Source: Lachnospiraceae bacterium
GTDB lineage: Bacteria; Bacillota; Clostridia; Lachnospirales; Lachnospiraceae
NCBI GenBank assembly: GCA_910575005.1
Contig: CAJTCL010000007.1
Coordinates: 124,001 to 188,000 of the forward strand
Direction of reading: 5' to 3'
DNA length: 64,000 nt
Positions 18,087 to 27,165 of the stretch are shown piece after piece. A program made the position numbers and the translations under genes. Position 1 is the first letter of the stretch; each line of letters starts with the position of its first letter. The notes under the pieces are model-generated. The model saw only the letters and a program-made list of their open reading frames with translations. It had not been told where the DNA came from and made no database searches.

Positions 18087-19418
18087 CTAATTTTTATGGA
18101 ACTGCTTTTTCAAAAATGCAAGATGAGCACTAATCTCTTTCTCATAACCGTTTTCTGTGGGCTGATAAAACTTTTGCTCGGTCAGTCCATCAGGAAGATA
18201 TTGCTGTGCAACATAATGATTGGGAAAATCATGTGCATAGAGATATTCTGTGCCACATCCTAATTTCTGTGCTCCATGATAATGAGAATCTCTTAGATGT
18301 GCTGGTACCAAAGCTGTCTGTGTATGCTTCACAACTTCCATTGCACGGTCAATCGCTATACATGCTGCATTGCTTTTAGGCGCGCTCGCCACATATGTTA
18401 CTGCATGAGATAAGATAATCTGTGCTTCTGGCATTCCCACACGTTCCACCGCCTGAGCAGCGCTGACGGCAACCATTAACGCCTGAGGATCTGCATTTCC
18501 CACGTCCTCTGAGGCACAGATCATAATGCGCCTAGCAATAAATTTAATATCTTCACCAACATACAGCATTTTGGCAAGATAATAAATGGCTGCATCTGGG
18601 TCAGAACCACGCATACTCTTGATAAAAGCAGAGATTGTATCATAGTGATTATCACCACCTTTATCATATTGTACCACTCGTTTTTGAATACATTCAGAGG
18701 CAACGGCAAGCGTAATATGGATTTTTCCATCCTCTCCCTGAGGTGTTGTCAGTACACCAAGCTCAATGGCTGTCAATGCTGCCCTGGCGTCTCCATTTGC
18801 CGCATCTGCCAAAAATTCCAGCGCTTCCTTCTCTATGATAACCTGGTAAGAACCCATCCCCTTTTCCCTATCCGTCACAGCGCGCTGCAGAATAGAACGG
18901 ATATCTTCCTTTGACAAAGGTTTTAATTCAAAAATGATTGATCGGGATAACAACGCCCCATTGACCTCAAAATAGGGATTTTCTGTCGTTGCCCCGATCA
19001 AAGTAATTGTTCCATCTTCTACAAAAGGCAGCAAATAATCCTGCTGTCCTTTATTAAAACGATGAATCTCATCAATAAACAATATCGTCTTTTTTCCGTA
19101 CATGCCCTGGTGGTCTTTTGCCTGCTGCACCACCGCTTCCATGTCTTTTTTTCCCGCTGAGGTAGCATTGATCTGAGTAAACTCTGCGCTGGTGGTATTA
19201 GCTATCACTTTTGCGAGTGTCGTCTTACCCGTTCCTGGCGGCCCATAAAATATTACAGAGCTTAACTTATCTGCTTGAATCGCCCGATACAAAAGTTTAT
19301 CTTTTCCTATAATATGCTGCTGCCCCACCACTTCCTCTAAGGTCACGGGACGCAGACGACTTGCTAATGGAGAATCCTTTTGTTGATTTTGCTCCCTCAT
19401 ATAATCAAATAAATTCAT
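18087..19418 (-). CDS. rarA: Replication-associated recombination protein A (RarA/MgsA), AAA+ ATPase
   Basis: A 443-residue clamp-loader-like AAA+ ATPase acting at stalled replication forks. Walker A is FYGPPGTGKTTLAKV, Walker B LFIDEIHRFNKGQQD, sensor 1 LIGATTENPYFEVN, and an arginine finger is in ALLSRS. The C-terminal tetramerisation region (MRGSDPDAAIYYLAKML, ICASEDVGNADPQAL) is complete. The start at 19418 has AAAGGAGGGATCTCCC. It is monocistronic. The normal length and full motifs leave little doubt. Confidence 0.95.
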   Translation of the reverse strand: MNLFDYMREQNQQKDSPLASRLRPVTLEEVVGQQHIIGKDKLLYRAIQADKLSSVIFYGPPGTGKTTLAKVIANTTSAEFTQINATSAGKKDMEAVVQQAKDHQGMYGKKTILFIDEIHRFNKGQQDYLLPFVEDGTITLIGATTENPYFEVNGALLSRSIIFELKPLSKEDIRSILQRAVTDREKGMGSYQVIIEKEALEFLADAANGDARAALTAIELGVLTTPQGEDGKIHITLAVASECIQKRVVQYDKGGDNHYDTISAFIKSMRGSDPDAAIYYLAKMLYVGEDIKFIARRIMICASEDVGNADPQALMVAVSAAQAVERVGMPEAQIILSHAVTYVASAPKSNAACIAIDRAMEVVKHTQTALVPAHLRDSHYHGAQKLGCGTEYLYAHDFPNHYVAQQYLPDGLTEQKFYQPTENGYEKEISAHLAFLKKQFHKN

Positions 19419-19518
19419 GGGAGATCCCTCCTTTGCATCAATTATACCATAAAATTGCAGCGCATATCATGTCTTTCAACATTATAGCATGAATTCTCCC
19501 ATTCGTCACTTTCATATT

Positions 19519-20811
19519 TTAAAGGTGCTCTGGTTCTGCATATATCATTACATCCAAAATAAATGTTCCTCTTTTTGTATAGCATGACATTTCACCATCC
19601 AGTTTTCTAGCAGCCTCCTGTATCGTTCTCAAGCCAAATCCATGCTCTGACCCTCCCTTTGTACTCTTGGGTAAATTTCCTTCTTCGATATGTAAATTGT
19701 TTTTACAACGGTTTTTCATTCTAATAACCAAATAATCTTTATTGTAACGCATCTGTATAGAGGCTTCCCTTTTTTCAGGAGGAAGTTCACTAGAAGCATC
19801 CCAGGCGTTTTCCAGTCCATTGGATAGGATCTGACACAACTCCATATAGGGAAGCTCTTCATCTCCAATCTTTAGCTCCATTTCAAGCTCCATATCCAGT
19901 TTCTTAAATCTCTGTGAAAAATGATTGAACACAGAATTAAGATAGGGATTTGCACAAAATTGCTGCAAAGCGGCATCCATATTATAGACCATATCCCACA
20001 TATAACTCTGCGCCTCATCAATTTTTCCAGATACAAGCAGACCAGACAAAGTTATCGTATGGGCTTTCAAATCATGTTGTAGTTTATGGAGATTCTGCTG
20101 GTTGTCGAGCTGTGCCTCCAACTGTGTTTTCTGTTCTTGCCAAATGCGTTCACTCTGTTGTTTGCGATATAAAAGAAGCTGACGGTAAAGAGATGCAAAA
20201 ATTGTGGCATAAGTCAGAGGCATAAGCACCAATACCAATAAAAGAGCTGGCATATATTCTTCCCGTTTCGTGATAATAGTCGGAAAGTTAACCATCACGA
20301 TCAACAGCAGATAATACAATGCCGCCATCGCTGCAAAAATTTCCCATCCCTTGGAGACAGATTCCTGCAATTCCAGATAAGGCTTCCTAAGTATATGATA
20401 AGCAGCCCATTCAATCAATGGAAATAATACCAATCTGCTAATCAGCATCAGAACAAACTGTTCCTCACCCCAATAATAATCCAATAGATTGGTGACAATG
20501 ATTACCCAATATGCCACTGTATCAGCCAAACAAAAAGTAAACAGAAAACGCCATTTTTGATCTTTGGAAATCAGATAGAAAAAGACCAAACTGGGAATGG
20601 TACAAGTCAATACAAACATCTGTCCCATTTTTTCATTGCCTAAAAAAATCAGTCCCATAACATTTGCAAACACCAATGGCCCCATAAAAAAAACTGTCAA
20701 TATCAACGTCTTTCTCTTTGGATATTTGGAACGATAGAGCAATATAAAGAGAATTAAAATATGAATTAGTGACCAAAGAACCGATAAATCCCGCAATACC
20801 GTTGACTTCAT
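19519..20811 (-). CDS. GHKL-domain sensor histidine kinase (AgrC-like)
   Basis: A 430-residue kinase. The first 200 residues hold about six transmembrane helices. A cytoplasmic coiled-coil leads to the phospho-acceptor histidine in LQHDLKAHTITLSG, then the ATP-binding N box (ILSNGLENAWDAS) and G box (GSEHGFGLRTIQEAA). This layout is that of peptide-sensing HPK10/AgrC kinases. The likely start is the ATG at 20811, which overlaps the response-regulator stop by one base (TGATG) and has GAGGAG upstream. A TTG at 20814 is possible. No agrB/agrD-like genes lie nearby, so the signal is unknown. Confidence 0.88.
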   Translation of the reverse strand: MKSTVLRDLSVLWSLIHILILFILLYRSKYPKRKTLILTVFFMGPLVFANVMGLIFLGNEKMGQMFVLTCTIPSLVFFYLISKDQKWRFLFTFCLADTVAYWVIIVTNLLDYYWGEEQFVLMLISRLVLFPLIEWAAYHILRKPYLELQESVSKGWEIFAAMAALYYLLLIVMVNFPTIITKREEYMPALLLVLVLMPLTYATIFASLYRQLLLYRKQQSERIWQEQKTQLEAQLDNQQNLHKLQHDLKAHTITLSGLLVSGKIDEAQSYMWDMVYNMDAALQQFCANPYLNSVFNHFSQRFKKLDMELEMELKIGDEELPYMELCQILSNGLENAWDASSELPPEKREASIQMRYNKDYLVIRMKNRCKNNLHIEEGNLPKSTKGGSEHGFGLRTIQEAARKLDGEMSCYTKRGTFILDVMIYAEPEHL

Positions 20812-21509
20812 CAATCCATCTCCTCAAATAAAATTTCCTGATAGCGCTTCCTGACTTCAGGCAAATAGCGCCTGGAAACCGGAATCCGGTAGCCGGACAT
20901 AAAAATCTCATTTCCATGTAATCTGTCGATATGATACATATTGACAATAAAACTTTGATGACATCTAAAAAAAGTATCTCCACATACTCGTAATGCAATC
21001 TCACTCAATTTTCCTTTAAATTTCTGTATATTTCCATCTCTGCACTGAACAAAAATAGTATGCTCCCTGCTGCTGATAAACAGAATTTTTCGGTAAGGAA
21101 CAGAACCCATCTGACCACGGGAACGAAATTGAAGAGACATCGCTTTATCCCTGGATATCTGTTGAGAAACACGAGTAACTAATTTTTCCACTTTTTCTCT
21201 CTGTATCGGTTTTAAGAGATATTGGACAGCATAGAGATCATATGCCTGCCGATAAAACGCATCACTGGAAGAAATAAAACAAATCACCGCATCTTCGTCC
21301 CTCTCTCGGATTCGCTTAGCTACATCTATCCCATTGATCGTGTCCATATAAATATCAATCAAATATAAATCAAAATGTGTCTTTTTCTCTTCTATATCCG
21401 CAATAAAATTTCTTGCATCTGTATAAAGAGCCACATCATGCTCCCTGTCAAACAACGTTTTTATCTGCATGACATCCTGCTGACAGTCGTCACAAACTGC
21501 AATTTTCAT
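20811..21509 (-). CDS. LytTR-family response regulator (AgrA-like)
   Basis: A 232-residue regulator. The receiver domain has the acidic pair CDD (residues 6-8) and phospho-acceptor Asp52 in YLIDIYMDTINGID, plus the KPIQ lysine. The C-terminal LytTR DNA-binding domain includes the FRCHQSFIVNMYHID and ISRRY-like elements (VSRRYLPEV). It is translationally coupled to the sensor kinase gene. LytTR regulators bind pairs of 9-bp repeats and often control bacteriocin, virulence or exopolysaccharide genes. The adjacent polysaccharide deacetylase (21751-22578) is a candidate target or neighbour only; no binding site is assigned. Confidence 0.9.
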   Translation of the reverse strand: MKIAVCDDCQQDVMQIKTLFDREHDVALYTDARNFIADIEEKKTHFDLYLIDIYMDTINGIDVAKRIRERDEDAVICFISSSDAFYRQAYDLYAVQYLLKPIQREKVEKLVTRVSQQISRDKAMSLQFRSRGQMGSVPYRKILFISSREHTIFVQCRDGNIQKFKGKLSEIALRVCGDTFFRCHQSFIVNMYHIDRLHGNEIFMSGYRIPVSRRYLPEVRKRYQEILFEEMD

Positions 21510-21697
21510 AATAATTCAGAAACCTTTCTTTGTTTTCTTCCATTATATCGAAAAACTTCTTTGACAATCAATGCCATTATTGGTCGAAAACTTGCCGATT
21601 TTGTCGATTTTTTAAAGTTATCTTTTTTATCACTGTCATGCAATAAGTTCCAAATTCACTTAAAATCATGTATATTCCCTTTATCAAATAGAACCAC

Positions 21698-21790
21698 CAC
21701 TATCGCAACTTCATATTACACAAATATTATCTCCACTATCGCAAATTATATCACTCAAATATTATCTCATCCACTGTCACAAATTCATAT
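21698..21790. repeat. Degenerate 36-38 bp tandem repeat at the 3' end of the deacetylase gene
   Basis: Three successive copies share CACTATCGCAA..TCATAT and CAAATATTATCTC: 21698-21733, 21734-21771 and a partial copy from 21772. The last lies inside the final codons of the deacetylase gene (stop at 21751). The pattern looks like duplication of the gene's 3' end into the intergenic space. The rest of the gap to 21510 is AT-rich without features. Confidence 0.7.
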
Positions 21791-22578
21791 CCTTGTTTCT
21801 TTAAGGTATCAATAATTTCCATTGCCGCTGTGACCGAAGTTTCATAACCATCATGCATCAGGATAATATCATTTTCCTTAATATTTTTAAGTACCTTATT
21901 TACAATCTGTGCATGGTTCTTGCTGGACCAATCCAGGGTATCTACATCCCAGAGCACCTCAACCATATTTACCTCGCAATCTAGTTTTTCATGCCAATCC
22001 CCAAAAGGCGGCCGTATATAAGAAGGATAAACCCCCGTGATGTCAAAAATCATTTCATTGGTACGAGTTACCTGTTGACAAGCCTGTTCCATTGAGAGCT
22101 TACTCAACTGTTCATGTTTATAAGAATGATTTCCTATCTGATGTCCTTCCTCATGGAGCTGTTTTACGATCTCAGGATATTTTTCCACTTCCTGGCCTAA
22201 TAGAAAAAAAGTAGCTTTTACATTGCGCTCCTTTAATCCGGCAATCATTTCAGGCGTATACTGTGGATGCGGCCCATCATCAAAGGTCAAAGCCACTTTC
22301 TTTTTCTCCAAATTCTGTCCATCTATCTGATTGTCTTTTATTTCATCTTCTGTCTCCCCGGTATCTCCCTGAGCTTTGGCTGATGTAAGTTTAGCATCTT
22401 CCTGTTTTTGCAGCGCTGCTGTCAACTGCTGTTTTACTTTTGCGCCTCTTCCCATACCACTCATAATAACAGCAAAAGCCAAACAGATACAAAACAAATC
22501 AAACAGCAAGCATTTTTTCCAAAAATGTTGTTTCTTTGTGTATTCCCAAATCTGTTTCCAATGATTCTTTTCTCTCAT
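21751..22578 (-). CDS. Membrane-anchored polysaccharide deacetylase (NodB domain, CE4)
   Basis: A 275-residue protein. A single transmembrane anchor lies at about residues 22-42, then a spacer of about 40 residues, then the NodB domain. Catalytic motifs are present: VALTFDDGPHPQYTPEM (motif 1, catalytic Asp and metal Asp), EGHQIGNHSYKH (HxxxH metal motif), SYIRPPFGDWHEKL (motif 3) and NDIILMHDGYE (motif 5 His). Such enzymes deacetylate peptidoglycan GlcNAc or MurNAc, or exopolysaccharide, outside the cell, often giving lysozyme resistance. The start has GGAG about 10 nt upstream. The substrate is not determined. Confidence 0.9.
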   Translation of the reverse strand: MREKNHWKQIWEYTKKQHFWKKCLLFDLFCICLAFAVIMSGMGRGAKVKQQLTAALQKQEDAKLTSAKAQGDTGETEDEIKDNQIDGQNLEKKKVALTFDDGPHPQYTPEMIAGLKERNVKATFFLLGQEVEKYPEIVKQLHEEGHQIGNHSYKHEQLSKLSMEQACQQVTRTNEMIFDITGVYPSYIRPPFGDWHEKLDCEVNMVEVLWDVDTLDWSSKNHAQIVNKVLKNIKENDIILMHDGYETSVTAAMEIIDTLKKQGYEFVTVDEIIFE

Positions 22579-23051
22579 CCAGCAACTACTCCATAGAAAC
22601 TTCTATGTAATATATGAAAGAAAGGCTGTATAATATGTGAATTCTATATGATAACTATACAAACCTTGTGAAAATAGATATTCAGACCTTTCAAATTTAT
22701 ATCAAAGATCCTTATAGATAACATTTTCTAACTTAGGATGTCAAAAGCACCTTTGATGCTGCACTCCTATCATACTATTGCCATTTCAAGCAAATTTACA
22801 CACTAATATATGGTATAGAGTTGGTGCACTGCACCTTTTTGACCTCCTAATCCTAGTACAAAAAAGGAATTGTGATACTATGAAACAAAAACACAAGATA
22901 ACAATTAAAAAAAGATTTTTTATATCTTACATCTTTGCTTCTATTACAACAATTCCTTTTTATTGTGCCGATCAAAGACCACTTGCCAATGAGACCCATT
23001 TATTTTACTTACTATTTATAAAAATTAACATCTTCTATGATGAGATAAAAT
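22579..23051. other. Gene-free AT-rich gap between clpB and the deacetylase gene
   Basis: About 470 nt. It contains two small hairpins: CATAGA-aact-TCTATG (near 22592-22607), and GGTGC-act-GCACC followed by TTTTT (near 22823-22840), the latter like a plus-strand terminator with no gene in front. A short plus-strand frame from 22880 (MKQKHKITIKKR...) has a poor ribosome site and overlaps the clpB end, so I do not call it a gene. Confidence 0.4.
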
Positions 23052-25637
23052 TTAATTCTTACACTTTGCAGTCAAAGAACCTTGTTCTACATCAATCACA
23101 ATGATATCTCCTGCTCTCACCTGATCAGCAAGAATCAATTTTGCTGCCAAGGTTTCCACTGTCTTTTGCAGATACCGCTTCAGCGGTCTTGCCCCATACA
23201 CTGGATCATAACCGTGCTCCACAATAAACTGCTGTGCACTGGTACTTAATTCCAGAGAGATCTCTCGTTCTGCCAGACGTCTATTCAAATCCGCCATCAA
23301 AAGATGAATGATGCCGCCGATATTATTTTTTGTCAATGGCTTAAAGAGAATGATCTCATCCAAACGATTTAAAAATTCTGGCCGGAAACTTCCTTTTAAT
23401 TCATCCATTACCGCCTTTTCGGACTCTGGTTTGATCTCGCCATTGTCAGCAATCCCCTCCAACAAATAAGATGACCCCAGATTCGATGTCATAATTAATA
23501 TGGTATTCTTAAAGTCAACTGTGCGCCCCTGAGAATCTGTAATCCTTCCATCGTCCAACACTTGCAGAAGCACATTAAATACATCTGGATGTGCCTTTTC
23601 CACCTCATCAAACAGTACTACCGAATAAGGTTTTCTGCGTACTGCCTCCGTGAGCTGGCCTCCCTCCTCATAACCTACATATCCGGGAGGCGCTCCAATC
23701 AGGCGAGAAACAGAATATTTCTCCATATACTCACTCATATCAATACGCACCATATTATTTTCATCATCAAACAGACTGGCGGCAAGTGCCTTGGCAAGCT
23801 CCGTCTTACCAACACCAGTTGGCCCCAAAAACAGAAAAGAACCGATCGGTTTACTGGGATCCTTGATTCCTGCTTTAGAGCGAATGATCGCCTCTGTCAC
23901 TTTGGTTACGCCTTCCTCCTGCCCGATCACTCGTTTATGAAGCTCATCATCTAAATGCAGTGTCTTATTGCGTTCACTCTCTGTTAATTTTGCCACTGGA
24001 ATACCAGTCCAACGAGAAATAATCTTGGCAATTTCCTCCTCACTGACATTTTCATGAACCAGTCTTAAGTCTTTGTTTCTTACTTGTTCTTCTTCGATTT
24101 GCAATTGACGCTGCAATTCCGGTTTCCTTCCATATTGCAGTTCTGCTGCTTTTTCCAGATCATAATTTTGCTGCGCCATTGCAATTTCATTGTTAATTGT
24201 TTCCAGCTCTTCCCGCAGTTTCTGTACTTTTTCCACTGATTTCTTTTCATTATCCCACTGCGCTTTTTTTGACTGAAACTCATTTTTCAGATCAGCAAGC
24301 TCCTTTTGCAAAGTCTCCAGACGGTCTTTACTGAGACGGTCTTCTTCTTTTTTCAGAGCGGCCTCCTCAATCTCCATCTGCATGACTTTGCGCTGCAGCT
24401 CGTCCAGCTCTGTGGGCATGGAATCCAATTCTGTCTTAATCAAAGCACATGCTTCATCCACCAAGTCAATGGCCTTATCTGGCAGGAAACGATCGCTGAT
24501 ATAGCGGTTAGAGAGCACCGCCGCTGATACCAATGCACTGTCTGTTATTTTCACACCATGAAAGACTTCATATCTGTCTTTTAAACCACGGAGAATGGAG
24601 ATGGTATCTTCCACGGTAGGTTCTTCCACATGTACTGGCTGAAATCTTCGCTCTAAGGCTGCGTCCTTTTCCACATACTCTCGATATTCATCTAAGGTAG
24701 TAGCTCCAATACAGTGCAGTTCTCCTCTGGCAAGCATGGGCTTCAATAACTGTCCAGCATCCATAGCGCCCTCTGTCTTGCCAGCACCCACAATGGTATG
24801 CAGCTCATCAATAAACAAAATGATCTGCCCGTCACTGCTCTTGATTTCATCTAGAACAGCCTTTAAGCGCTCCTCAAATTCACCACGATATTTGGCTCCT
24901 GCCACAAGTGCTCCCATATCCAAAGCAAACAAACGCTTATCCTTTAACCCTTCTGGCACATCTCCCCGCACAATCCGCTGTGCAAGTCCTTCCACTACTG
25001 CTGTTTTACCAACACCAGGTTCACCAATCAATACAGGATTATTTTTGGTCTTACGAGATAAAATACGTACCACGTTTCGAATCTCATTATCCCTTCCAAT
25101 TACTGGATCAAGTTTCTGATCCCTGGCACGTTCTACCATGTCATAACCATACTTTGTCAAAGTATCATAAGTTGCCTCTGGGTTGTCAGAAACCACCTTC
25201 TGATTTCCTCTCACAGTGGCAAGCGCCTGCAAAAAACGATCTCTGCTAATGCCATACTCCTTAAAAATTTCTTTTAATGCCTGGTTGGGATATTTCAGTA
25301 ATGTCAAAAACAAATGCTCTACCGACACATACTCATCACCCATTTTCTTTGCCTCATCCTCGGCACTGACCAGCACCTTATTCAAATGCTGCCCCATATA
25401 GATCTGTCCGCCAGACACCTTCACCCGCTTTGCCAATTGATTCTGAGCATTCTGGATAAAATGATCTTTATTGATCTCCATCTTTTCAATCAACTTGGGA
25501 ATCAGTCCATCCTCCTGTAATAACAATGACACAAGCAGATGCTCCTGTTCAATTTCCTGGTTACCATATTCATATGCCAGCTTCTCACATCCATTGATCG
25601 CTTCCACTGACTTTTGTGTAAATTTTTGGATATTCAT
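23052..25637 (-). CDS. clpB: ATP-dependent disaggregase ClpB
   Basis: An 861-residue Hsp100 chaperone that, with DnaK/DnaJ/GrpE, pulls proteins out of aggregates. Order: N-domain (residues 1-145), AAA1 with [13 protein letters not shown] and [12 protein letters not shown], the long M-domain coiled coil (about 400-525), AAA2 with [15 protein letters not shown] and [13 protein letters not shown], and the ClpB C-terminal cap ([14 protein letters not shown]). It lacks the ClpP-binding IGL/F loop of ClpA/ClpC/ClpX. Start at 25637 ([10 protein letters not shown]) has AAGGAGGAACCCTT; the frame open to 25664 starts without one. It is controlled by the CIRCE operator at 25750-25776. Confidence 0.97.
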   Translation of the reverse strand: MNIQKFTQKSVEAINGCEKLAYEYGNQEIEQEHLLVSLLLQEDGLIPKLIEKMEINKDHFIQNAQNQLAKRVKVSGGQIYMGQHLNKVLVSAEDEAKKMGDEYVSVEHLFLTLLKYPNQALKEIFKEYGISRDRFLQALATVRGNQKVVSDNPEATYDTLTKYGYDMVERARDQKLDPVIGRDNEIRNVVRILSRKTKNNPVLIGEPGVGKTAVVEGLAQRIVRGDVPEGLKDKRLFALDMGALVAGAKYRGEFEERLKAVLDEIKSSDGQIILFIDELHTIVGAGKTEGAMDAGQLLKPMLARGELHCIGATTLDEYREYVEKDAALERRFQPVHVEEPTVEDTISILRGLKDRYEVFHGVKITDSALVSAAVLSNRYISDRFLPDKAIDLVDEACALIKTELDSMPTELDELQRKVMQMEIEEAALKKEEDRLSKDRLETLQKELADLKNEFQSKKAQWDNEKKSVEKVQKLREELETINNEIAMAQQNYDLEKAAELQYGRKPELQRQLQIEEEQVRNKDLRLVHENVSEEEIAKIISRWTGIPVAKLTESERNKTLHLDDELHKRVIGQEEGVTKVTEAIIRSKAGIKDPSKPIGSFLFLGPTGVGKTELAKALAASLFDDENNMVRIDMSEYMEKYSVSRLIGAPPGYVGYEEGGQLTEAVRRKPYSVVLFDEVEKAHPDVFNVLLQVLDDGRITDSQGRTVDFKNTILIMTSNLGSSYLLEGIADNGEIKPESEKAVMDELKGSFRPEFLNRLDEIILFKPLTKNNIGGIIHLLMADLNRRLAEREISLELSTSAQQFIVEHGYDPVYGARPLKRYLQKTVETLAAKLILADQVRAGDIIVIDVEQGSLTAKCKN

Positions 25638-25734
25638 AAGGGTTCCTCCTTCCCAATTATGCACATACTATTTTTCGTAAATAGAAATATTCCATACATT
25701 GATCTGGTTATTATTTGTTCTATTACTGATATAA

Positions 25735-25776
25735 CATTATCATTTATTGTTAGCACTGTCAAGAGATGAGTGCTAA
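25735..25776 (-). promoter_or_regulatory. CIRCE operator (HrcA site) overlapping the clpB promoter
   Basis: TTAGCACTG-TCAAGAGAT-GAGTGCTAA (25750-25776) matches the CIRCE consensus TTAGCACTC-N9-GAGTGCTAA at 17 of 18 arm positions. On the minus strand the operator contains TTGACA (25757-25762), a perfect -35 box, with GATAAT/ATAATG about 15-16 nt downstream as -10. HrcA bound here would block RNA polymerase directly, giving heat-shock induction of clpB. ClpB under HrcA/CIRCE is known in some Bacillota, whereas in others it is CtsR-controlled. No CtsR heptad (GGTCAAA) was seen. Confidence 0.9.
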
Positions 25777-26020
25777 AATTGTGTGAAAATTTTATAAAGT
25801 GCTGATTTTTAATAGGATGCATTCATAGCAAATAACATTTTGACTCTCATGTAAAAACAAATATAAAGCATAACAACTAAAGTTTTACCAGAGAAATTGA
25901 CAACATATTAAGATATGAATATAATAAAAAACATATGTTGTATGACTATAGCAGAAAACAAAGAATTTGAAAGAATAAAAACTCAACATGCAAAAGGAAA
26001 AGAACTATGCTGGAGAATAA

Positions 26021-26400
26021 AATTTATCAGAATCTTCTGGAGGATTAATTGCAGCTTACATCGCTTCTGACACGGAGCTTTGCAGCCGCCTGATTTTAGA
26101 AGATCCGCCATTTTTCTCCTCACAGGGAGAAAGACGAAAAGACACTTTTTTTAATAAGAATTGCAGCAAAATATAGGAAAAAACATCCCAATAAAAATTT
26201 AAAAGTGATGTTTTGGCCCAAATATACACTTAGCGCTTTTCAAGGTATGAATGACTACGACCCACTATTTTGGGAAACATTTTTTAATGACAGTTTTCAC
26301 TGCGGGATACTTCATGAAGATATTTTAAAAAATATAAGATGCAAAACAGTGTTTCTATATTGTTCGTTTCGATTGCGGACATGGGATTCATATAGAAAAT
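26021..26400 (+). pseudogene. Alpha/beta-hydrolase remnant, frameshifted
   Basis: Two frames together give a decayed hydrolase. Frame one from 26021 reads SESSGGLIAAYIASDTEL then LILEDPPFFSS, a nucleophile-elbow-type Gly-Ser pattern plus a core strand. The frame is lost at the T-run near 26143-26150 and continues in the next frame as YRKKHPN...NDYDPLFWETFF and ILKNIRCKTVFL, typical of the lid and the strand before the catalytic Asp. The first third of the protein, including a start codon, is missing, and the end runs into the GrpB gene start. It is very likely non-functional. The gap 25800-26020 upstream has no other recognisable feature. Confidence 0.65.
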
Positions 26401-26417
26401 CCAAAGGAGTTTATAGA

Positions 26418-26996
26418 ATGTCTGGTAAAATGAGAAAAGAACTGTCAGAAATGTCTCTAGAAGAATTATGGGAACTGTTTCCCATATTCCTTGTTGCGCC
26501 AAATGACAGGTGGAATCTATACTATGATGAAATCGAAATTTTTCTGAAAAGAACATTGTCTGAATGCCCGATTGAGAGGATTAGTCATATTGGGAGTACA
26601 GCAATATCTGGCATATGGGCAAAGAATATTATTGATGTATTGATTGAACTATCAAACAATTCAGATATTAACAATACCGCAAAGGCAGTAGAAGAAAACG
26701 GATTTATTCGGATGTCAGAAGATGTGAATAGAATATCGTTTCATCGTGGATATACAAAAGACGGATTTGCTGACAAAGTTTTTCATGTACATCTTCGCTA
26801 TTCTGGGGACAATGATGAATTGTATTTTAGGGACTATTTGAATGAGCATACTGAAATTGCCAAGGAATATGAGGCACTGAAATTACAGCTTTGGAAACAG
26901 TTTGAGCATAATAGAGATGCTTATACAGATGCAAAAACAGATTTTATTAGAAAATGGACATCTAAAGCAAAAATCATGTATACAGGAAGGTACTGA
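26418..26996 (+). CDS. GrpB/UPF0157 family protein (nucleotidyltransferase-like fold)
   Basis: A 192-residue protein of the GrpB family. The signature ISHIGSTAISGIWAKNIIDVLIE (usually HIGSTA.PG...KP.ID) is present, then RISFHRGYTKDG, the FHVHLRY strand, and the C-terminal LYFRDYLNEH...YE.LK..L segment. The fold is related to minimal nucleotidyltransferases (GS motif), and some relatives act on dephospho-CoA. The role here is unknown. Start at 26418 has AAAGGAG 8 nt upstream. The longer frame into the hydrolase remnant is not part of this protein. It lies in an accessory region, on the opposite strand from the TIR/NLR operon. Confidence 0.82.
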   Translation: MSGKMRKELSEMSLEELWELFPIFLVAPNDRWNLYYDEIEIFLKRTLSECPIERISHIGSTAISGIWAKNIIDVLIELSNNSDINNTAKAVEENGFIRMSEDVNRISFHRGYTKDGFADKVFHVHLRYSGDNDELYFRDYLNEHTEIAKEYEALKLQLWKQFEHNRDAYTDAKTDFIRKWTSKAKIMYTGRY

Positions 26997-27165
26997 CAAC
27001 TTCTGGTTTATCGAAGAGAACAACTTATTATCACAGAGCTGAAAAACAAGTAAGTGATTAGCTTACAGTTTGTCAACTCTGTATTTTGATTAATATAATC
27101 ATAGTCCACAAGGCATACTAAATTTTTAGAAAATCTTGATATCCATATTGTGAAAAATCCTCTTG

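Noticed and set aside
22880-23104. Plus-strand frame MKQKHKITIKKRF... with a hydrophobic stretch
   Set aside because: Poor ribosome site, it overlaps the end of clpB, and I see no recognisable domain; probably chance.
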